Assembly (NCBI GenBank): GCA_964017235.1
Contig: OZ024936.1
Coordinates: 50,829,028-50,893,027 of the forward strand
Length of the DNA stretch: 64,000 nt
Origin: Sabellastarte sp. h YS-2021
Taxonomy: Eukaryota > Annelida > Polychaeta > Sabellida > Sabellidae
Direction of reading: 5' to 3'
Below, piece after piece: positions 11,801-20,800 of the stretch (position 1 is its first letter; each line of letters opens with the position of its first letter). Under the pieces are notes generated by a model. The model made no database searches. It saw only the letters and a program-made list of their open reading frames with translations, and was not told the DNA's origin. Made by a program: the position numbers and the translations under genes.

Positions 11801-14800
11801 AGGAATTTTGTATAAATATGTTATTCACATATATCATAGCTGAGTAATAGCTGCTGTCAGGTTATCACTGTTGAGTAAGTTAGTTATAACTTGAAAACTA
11901 TTGCATTTACAAAAATTTGTATAAATATGTTATTCAGCAACTTTTTAGTCAGCTATAACATAGTAAAATTTCAGACCTGTGGCTCATTGCGTAGCTGAGT
12001 AATAGCTACTTTCATGTTATCACTGTTGAGTAAATTGCTTCTAAATTGAAAACTGTTGCATTTAGAGAATTTTGTTTAAATATGTTATTCACGTACTTAT
12101 GGGTCAGCTATATAATAGTGAAATTGTAGACCTGTAGCTTATGGCATAGTTGAGCAATAGCTACTTTAAGGTTCTTAGTGTTTAGTAAATGAGTTGTAAC
12201 TTGAAACCTACTGCATTTAGAGAATATTGTTTAAATATGTTAGTCACCTATTTTTGGGTCAGCTATAAGATAGTAAAATCGTGGACCTGTAGCTCATTGC
12301 ATAGCTGAGCAAAAGTACTTTAAGATTCTTACTGTTGAGGAAATTAGTTGTTACTTGAAATCTATTGCATTTACAGTATTTTGTTTAAATATGTTTTTCA
12401 CCTACTTTTTACATCTTAAGTGTTTCTTTATTCATTTCCACTCTGAAACTCAAAACACACAGTCAGCTGACACAGAGTCCATTCACGGGCACTGATTGCT
12501 TGTTTTAGATTTGTGAGTTAAAAAAAAACTTCATTTTCTTTCAATTGATAACAAGATCAACTTGTAATTGTACATCTAGATATTGGCAATTATTTCTTTA
12601 TTTTTTTCACAGATAAGATACTCGTACTATTGGTTTAAGTTTCAATAACGCCAAAGCAGTTGTTCAGATACCATAGATTTTAGTTGACTGACTTAATGTT
12701 TCATCATACTCAGTGTAGCTACTTTATTAATCTGTCTTAAATCTTTATAACTATAATTAATTGTATTGAATCCCATTGCACTTGACATGTTTGTTGTTGT
12801 ATTTGACTATCAGTATCAGCTATCCATAAAATTTTTCCCTGTATAATTCTGTAGGTTTAGTCCAGATTCTCATTCTTCCTCTCCTAAATGACAAGGATGC
12901 TTCAATAACAATCGCTGTGGAAGTTGGCAAGCGAAATTGCTATGGTGTCAGTGAATGGGTTGGATTAATTGTAAGTAATCAATGGGTTGGATTAATTGTA
13001 AATAATCAGTGGGTTATTATAAGTAATCATCTGCAAAATCTCTTCATTTCTTGATTAGTATTAGAGTAGCCCAGATTATTTTGGATAACAAATTTTTAGA
13101 AAATAGCCTTTTAACTTTCAAGTTTTGGTAAAGAGAATGCACCATTGGGCTCTCAAGTAGTGGAGTGTTGAATTTCAAATGACTTTTTTTCAGATTGACT
13201 GCCCTAAATTGACAGCATTTTTTGTCCTAAATACAGTAGAACCTCTATTATCCGACCCTCTGTTATCTGATTTTTCAATTATCTGATGTCAAACCCACTC
13301 TCCTAACTCCAGTTAAACCTATTATTTTAACCCTTCTATTTGACTTGTTACTCTCCTAAGAGGGTTGTATAATATTGGTTCTGTACTTGTACCATTAATT
13401 TTATTGTTAAGGCAGTTGCAGTAAATATTTAGAGTTCTGTAACTAATTTTTGTTGTCTTATAGTCAGTCTGTTTGCTGACAAACCTATCTTGCACACGCC
13501 TCTTAAAATGGTATCACTAAGTCTTGTCCCAAGAGAAAGTTATTCACAAGACTCCCCTGATAGAGGCACGAGAGTGGTTATGGTTTTAATAGTTACTAGT
13601 AGTGCTAAAGATGGCAAACCAGATAGTCTGGTTTCTATTTGATTCATATAAAAGTAAATAAAATCTGCCTAAAGACATCCAAGAATCAGTTCCTGAAAAA
13701 AGCACATATTTCACATCAAAGTATAAAATATTGCTCAGAAACTCCTAATAGTGTGTACTATTTTTGTCAATATAAAGTAAATTAATATCCAAAACATGAT
13801 ATTTAAATCACAAATAAGCCAAATTTTAGTTATGGATATGTTTCATGCACATGCTTAGATTTATTTATTTGGGGTTTTACGTCGCTTTCAACACTGTACA
13901 GGTCATATCACGACGGGTAGTTGGAAGGGCAGAGGAAACCAGTACATAGAGTTTGCTAGGGTTGTGTACTGTAAACTGCCGACCAACGGCAAGCAACTAT
14001 CAGCTTTCCCACTTAAGGCCATCACGGGGATCGAACCCCAGCCTCAGAGGTGGGAGGCGAGAGTGTTACCACTCTGCCACCGTGGCCCCTATTACTACAT
14101 TAGAACCTAAATTACAAATGCTTAGAAGTCTAGAAGATTATAGAGTTTGGTGTATAGTAACTGTATACTAATTCGAATGAATCCGGTTTTCATTAGATTT
14201 CTGTCTTTGGGACCTGCTTTCCAAACTTACTTTCAACCATAACGCTAGTTATAAGTGATCTCTGTCAATCATGGCAGTCGAGAACAGGGTTCTTTTTGGT
14301 TCTATGACCAATCTTTTCAGTAGAGATAGATCACATGGTTGATCAGTTTTCGTGTAGTTTCTTTGACAAGATCAGTCCCAGCTGCACCAGAGATTAGGCT
14401 AGGGGCTTATAATTAAACCAGAGAGTGGTACATTGGTAATTTTACTTGTTTTATTTGAAACTGATAAGCCTGATTCAGATAAATAACTAGTCAACTTGTA
14501 TTTCAAGTTAAAACAGAAGATTCCTGGAGATTTTTGTAATACACAGCACATTAAATAATGCTAATTCTGTATCATTGTCTTTTGAAAATATTTAGTACAT
14601 CCTGTTGTTACCATTTGTTAACTAATTGTTCAATTTTCTGCAGTTAGGTATCATGCCCAAAATAAATTGTTGTATGTTGTTATCAAACAAGAAGTGAATA
14701 AAAAACAAGAGCACTGAGGCGAGCCGAGTTCAGACTTTGCAAAGTTTTTGAAAAGTATATTTACTCAGTCTTCTCTAGAATCAAGGATATTGACCCGATC

Positions 14801-17800
14801 ATGTCCTAATTTAAATCAGTTCGTCCTTGTAACAATTCTGATGCTCCCCAGATATTTCATAACCATTCACGCAGTAGTTTTCTAGTAATGCTGTAAACAA
14901 ACTTACAAGAAAACAGAATTACTAATACACTTTGCAAAAATTCCACAATATTATAAAGACCAACAAAACTAATGTTACTTCGTGAAGATTTTGACTTCAT
15001 GAAAGATTTACTTCAAGTTTGCTTGAAGGTTATTATATGTTTCAGTTTTTCATAACTGGGTGTCTTGGAATGAAATCTGCAATGAACAAAAGTATTTCTC
15101 TGGTATGTAGTTTACTCTTTCTTATTATATAATAAAGTTTCTTTTAATGGTTATGTAGAAGAGTCTGAAATTTACCATAAATTGTAATGTCTTGATCTCA
15201 GGCTTATTGTTTGAACAGGAAAATCATAAGTAGAAATAACCGAGACTTTTATTTGTATAACCTTAGCTAATCAAGTGTCTGTGACTAGCAATGGATAGGT
15301 TTTGATGAACATAACTCTCTACATTTTTCAACCAAACTTACTGTCCGTCTTGATATGATGTAAAGTAAGAAATCTAAAATTCGCCACATTTGTTGGTAAA
15401 GTAAGAAATCTAAAATTCGCCACATATCAAAAATTTGCTATATGCAGAAATACAAATAAAATAAATGAATTGGGGTGAGATTTATTGTATCCCCAACGTG
15501 AAGCGGGGATACTATGGATTCATCATTGTTGTCGTCCGCGCCCTCGTCCGCAGAGATTTCTTGTTAGCGAGCTACAGTCCACATTTCTTTCCGGATTTCT
15601 TTCATATTTGGCAGGTGGCTTGATATGGTAGAGGACTCGCCACCCTATCTTTTTGGTAGGCTTTATGTCTAAATTAGGCCTGTGGTAGACAAAAATGTCT
15701 AAAATGTGGAATATTGCTTGTTAGCGACCTACAGTCCACATTTCTTTCCAGATTTCTTTCATATTTGGCAGGTGGCTTGGTATCCTAGAGGACTCGCCAC
15801 CCTATCTTTTTGGTAGGCTTTATGTCTAAATTAGGCCTGTGGTAGACAAAAATGTCTAAAATGCATTAAAAGTCATGAAATCATGCACTAAATCACTTAT
15901 AACTTGAAAAGTGTTGCATTTAGAGCATTTTGTTAAAATATGTTATTCAGCTACTTTTTTCATAGCTACAACATGGTGAGTAACTTGGGTGTCTTTCTCA
16001 ATAGCTAAGTGAGTAATAGCTACTTTTGGGCTTTTCAGTAACTTCCATCATGAGTAAAATCACTTGTAACTTGAAAACTATTGCATTTACACAATTTTGT
16101 ATAAATAGGTTATTCAGCTACTTTTCGGTCAGCTATAACATAGTAAAATTTTAGACCTGTAGCTCATGGCATAGCTGAGTAATAGTTACTTTTAGGTTAT
16201 CACTGTTGAGTAAATTACTTATAACTTCAAAAGTATTACATTTAGAGTATTTTGTTTCAATATGTTATTAACCTATTTCGGAGTCAGCTATAACATAGTG
16301 AAGTTCCAGACCTGTGGCTCATTGCATAGCTGAGTAATAGCTACTTTGAAGTTCACCCTGTTGAGTAAATCAGTTGTAATTGGAAAACTATTGCATTTAC
16401 AGAAATTTGTGTAAATATGTTATTCAGCTACTTTTGGGTCAGCCATAACATAGTGAAATTACAGACCTGTAGCTCATGGCACAACTGAGCAATAGCTATT
16501 TTCAGGTACTGACTGTTGAGTAAATGACTTGTAACTTGAAAAATATTGCATTTGGAGTATTTTGTTAAAATATGTTGTTCACCTACTTTTGGGTCAGCTA
16601 TAACATCGTGAAATTACAGACTTATAGCTCATGGTATAGCTGAGCAATAGCTATTTTCAGGTTCGCACTATTGAGTAAATCAGTTGTAACTTGAAAACTA
16701 TTGCATTTACAGTATTTTGCTTAAATATGTTGTTCACCTAATTTTGGGTCAGCTATAACATAGAAAAAATTCAGACATGTAGCTCATTGCATAGCTGAGT
16801 AATAGCTACTTTGAGGTTATCACTGTTGAGTAAATCAGTTATAACGTGAAAACTATTACATTTACAGTATTTTGTTTAAATATAGGCATAGCTTACCAAT
16901 ATCTACTTTCAGGTTCTCACTGTTGAGTAAATCATGGTATCCACTGGATAGCCGCAGTGTGTAGAGAGATTTCACCATTACCGCTCTAACGAAAAAAAAT
17001 ATTATAGCTAGCCTTCTCAAGTTTGCAAGGTATATTAGAGGGTGCACCACAGTATTCTATTGGTAGGCTTTATGTCTAAATTAGGCCTGTGGCTAAATTA
17101 CTTGCCTACTAAAAATGAGTAATTCTGCATTTTCTCTAAAAGTATTGCAGATAGCAAATTTTTCTTAAATAACTCATTCACCTACTTTTGGGAGAGCTTT
17201 CACATGCTGAAGTTCCAGACCTGTAGGTAATTACTCACCTACTCAAAATGAGTAAATGCGAATTATCTCTAAAAGTATTGCAGATAGCCAATTTCTTTCA
17301 AATAACTCATTCACCTACTTTTGGGAGAGCTTTCACTTGGTGAAGTTTCAGACCCGTAGGTAATTACTCACCAACTCAAAATGAGTAAATGCATATTATC
17401 TCTAGAATTATTGCAGATAGCCAGTATTTCTCAAATAACTCATTAATATGAAAACAACTTATAGGAAGTCATGGGCTGCAAATCTTTTCATGTGGTCAGA
17501 TTTCACCTTGGGCCCCTCCTGCATATTATTGGTCCTAGAGGTTTGCAATGTGAAAACGACTTATAGGAAATCTTGGGCTGCGAATCTTCTGATGTGGTCA
17601 GACTTCACCTTGGGCCCCTGCTACAGGGTCAAATAAGGGTAGCCAAACTTAAAAGTGCTTTCAGCTTGCTTATTAACGAAAAATGCTGTTTATCTTCTAA
17701 ACTATGTTAGTTGGCCTTTGTCGGTGGATACATCCAGCATCTGGCCACAGATGCGTCCTTAGTCTAGTTGAATCTGTAGTAAGTTAAGGCTTTTTGAACT

Positions 17801-20800
17801 GAAAAATACCAAATTTAAGACAAAACGTCATTTTTTTTATAGAATTAATTAAGGCTTTAAAGTTGGTGAATTTTAGCATTCTGGTGAATTTTTGATTCCT
17901 TACTCTACATGTAGAGTAAGAAATCTAAAATTCGCCAGGAATTTAAAATTCGCCACCTCTAAAACCTTAGTTAATTTTATGAAGAAAATGATGTTTTTGT
18001 CCAAAAATTGGTATTTTTCAGTTCAAAAAGCTTTAATTTACTATACAGTCAACAAATCTCACCACAATTCATTTATTTTATTAGTATTTTCACATGTGGC
18101 GAATTTTAGATATGTGGCGAATTTTAGATTTCTTACTCTAATTGCCAGACTTATTTTGCAGTTATATGGCTACTTCTTTCTGGTGCTGATTGAGTTGGCA
18201 GTCTTAGTAGCTGCTTTCCTATTGGTGTTACTTGGTTATGTGCATCACTGGACCACTCTAGCAGGACTTGGGGTATGGATTTATGTTGTATCTGGTAATT
18301 GTGTCACATAGAGTTAACAATTAGAGCACAGTTTGTTTGTTCAGAGTACATGGAACAGTTACCTTTATCCCAGAGAAGTGTAAACCATTTTTAATGTTTC
18401 CTTAATTTATTTGCAAAAGTCAGCAAATTCAGTTGGATTCTCTTTAGTCTTAATATAGACCGGAAGTATACTTCATTTAAGGCTGAAACAATTCACTTTA
18501 GTAACTAAATATTAAATTAGTAAGTGAATATTAAGTTGCCCAAGTACTAGCTGGCATCAGTATTATCAGTTTCCTTCTGTATGTCACCTCTTACGGGAAT
18601 TTACGTTATTGTAAGAATTCTATATATTTAGAGTGACAACCTGAAAAGATAAATGTCACTAATAAGTTTTTTATCTATATATTACATTGTATATATAAAA
18701 ATATGTTGTTTATATATGAATTACCCAACAATTTGTATGAATTTTCTACTTCTCTAACACCTTGAGAATGATAATAGAACAGTTTACAGATTTCAACGCC
18801 CAGTGCTGTCCAAAGATTCGACGCTGTGGTTGGCAAGCCAGCCAATGTACCCTTGTAAAGTTAAGCTTCTTTTGAAGTATGAAATACTAGTACTAATATA
18901 AACATGTGTATTCACGGTCAAGTATTTAGCTTGTGTTATGCAATATACTTAATGTAGAGAATAATGGCATAACTATAGCTTTCCATTTTCATTGTATGTA
19001 TCTGTTTTTTTATTAGGGGGACAAAGTGCAGTTTGGTGTTCACTTGTCAGTCACTTTAATACTGGGAGGGGCTTTCTTTGACACTATTGGGACAATACTA
19101 CAGTATTATGAAGATGTGTTCTTTGGAGAGTTACAATGCTGCAAGAGATGTGTGCATTGCTTCTTACCTTGCCTATGTCCGAGGGTAATAGTTACTTAAT
19201 GTAATATTTTATGTAAAATGATATTTTTATCATATATTTATTATAAATTGATACATTTACTTGAGTCCTGTACCTATCTGTGTTTATTAGCAGATTACTC
19301 AAAAGTCCATCTTAAAATGTTGTACTGCAACTTTTATGTGATACAGTCCATCTAATAGTGAGACCTGATTAAATTTAAAGTTTTTGGAAGAAGCTTATTT
19401 TTATAAAAAGATAAGTGGTTACATTTGAACATAATATTGTATTAGTTATTATGTCCACCCCCCTGGGGGGTGGATATATTATTTTTGCTTTTTTCGCCGT
19501 CCGATGTCCGGCGTCCGATGTCCGGCGTCACGCATGGTTTCCGCTCATTTAAAGGAAAAGTATTAGAGCTATTGTCACCAAATTTGGTATGCAGGCTTAT
19601 TGGGTCAGTAGCTTGCTTGGGATTGCTTTTGGCTGTTGTACCTCTTTTGCTTACTGAGTAATACTTAAGTACAGCTATTTTCAGTACCCATTGGTTTCCG
19701 TGCATTTAAGCCAAAATAATTAAAGATATTTTACTACAATTTTGAATACAAGATTGTTATGTCCATAGCTCGCTTGGTATTGCATTTGGGACTGATAGGT
19801 TTGTCAGTACATGAGTAATAGCCATTTAGGTACTTCATTGTGTATTTTCAGTACTACTTTTGAGTAATTTGCTTCTATCTCCTTAACCGTGCGAGATAGA
19901 GCGATTTCAGCAAAATTTTCGACCCGCAGGGTATCTGAGGAGTGTACTCTTTGCAATTTTCAAAAAATTTTCCCCTCCCCAAAAATGGCGGCCATTTTGA
20001 ATTTTCGAATTTTTGCCAAAAATGGCAAAACACTAATTTGCTTCTATCTCCTTAACCGTGCGAGATAGAGCGATTTCGGCAAAATTTTCGACCCACAGGG
20101 TATCTGAGGAGTGTACTCTTTGCAATTTTCAAACAATTTTCCCCTCCCCAAAAATGGCGGCCATTTTGAATTTTTGAATTTTTGCCAAAAATGGCAAAAC
20201 ACAAATTTCCTTCTATCTCCTTAACCGTGTGAGATAGAGCGATTTCGTCGAAATTTTCAACCCACAGGGTATCTAAGGAGTGTACTCTTTGCAATTTTCA
20301 AAAAATTTTCCCCTCCCCAAAAATGGCGGCCATTTTGAGTTTTCGAATTTTTGCCAAAAATGGCAAAACACAAATTTCCTTCTATCTCCTTAACCGTGCG
20401 AGATAGAGCGATTTCGTCGAAATTTTCGACCCACAGGGTATCTAAGGAATGTAATATTCGCAATTTTCAAAAAATTTTCCCCTCCCCAAAAATGGCGGCC
20501 ATTTTGAATTTTCGAATTTTTGCCAAAAATGGCAAAACACTAATTTGCTTCTATCTCCTTAACCGTGCGAGATAGAGCGATTACGTCGAAATTTTCGACC
20601 CACAGGGTATCTAAGGAATGCAATCTTTGCAATTTTCAAAAAATTTTCCCCTCCCCAAAATTGGCGGCCATTTTGAATTTTCGAATTTTTGCCAAAAATG
20701 GCAAAACACAAATTTGCTTCTATCTCCTTAACCGTGCCAGATAGAGCGATTTCGTCAAAATTTTCGACCCACAGGGTATCTGAGCATTGTACTCTTGGTA

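Noticed and set aside
13858..14089. tRNA gene at the SINE heads (also 2959, 24315, 59585, 62570)
   Set aside because: B-box-like sequence is present but the acceptor stem and anticodon arm do not fold, and each head is joined to a SINE body.
5590..17690. Possible CRISPR-like array in the 147-158-bp repeats
   Set aside because: Units are contiguous tandem repeats without unique spacers, in a eukaryotic intron; this is minisatellite structure.
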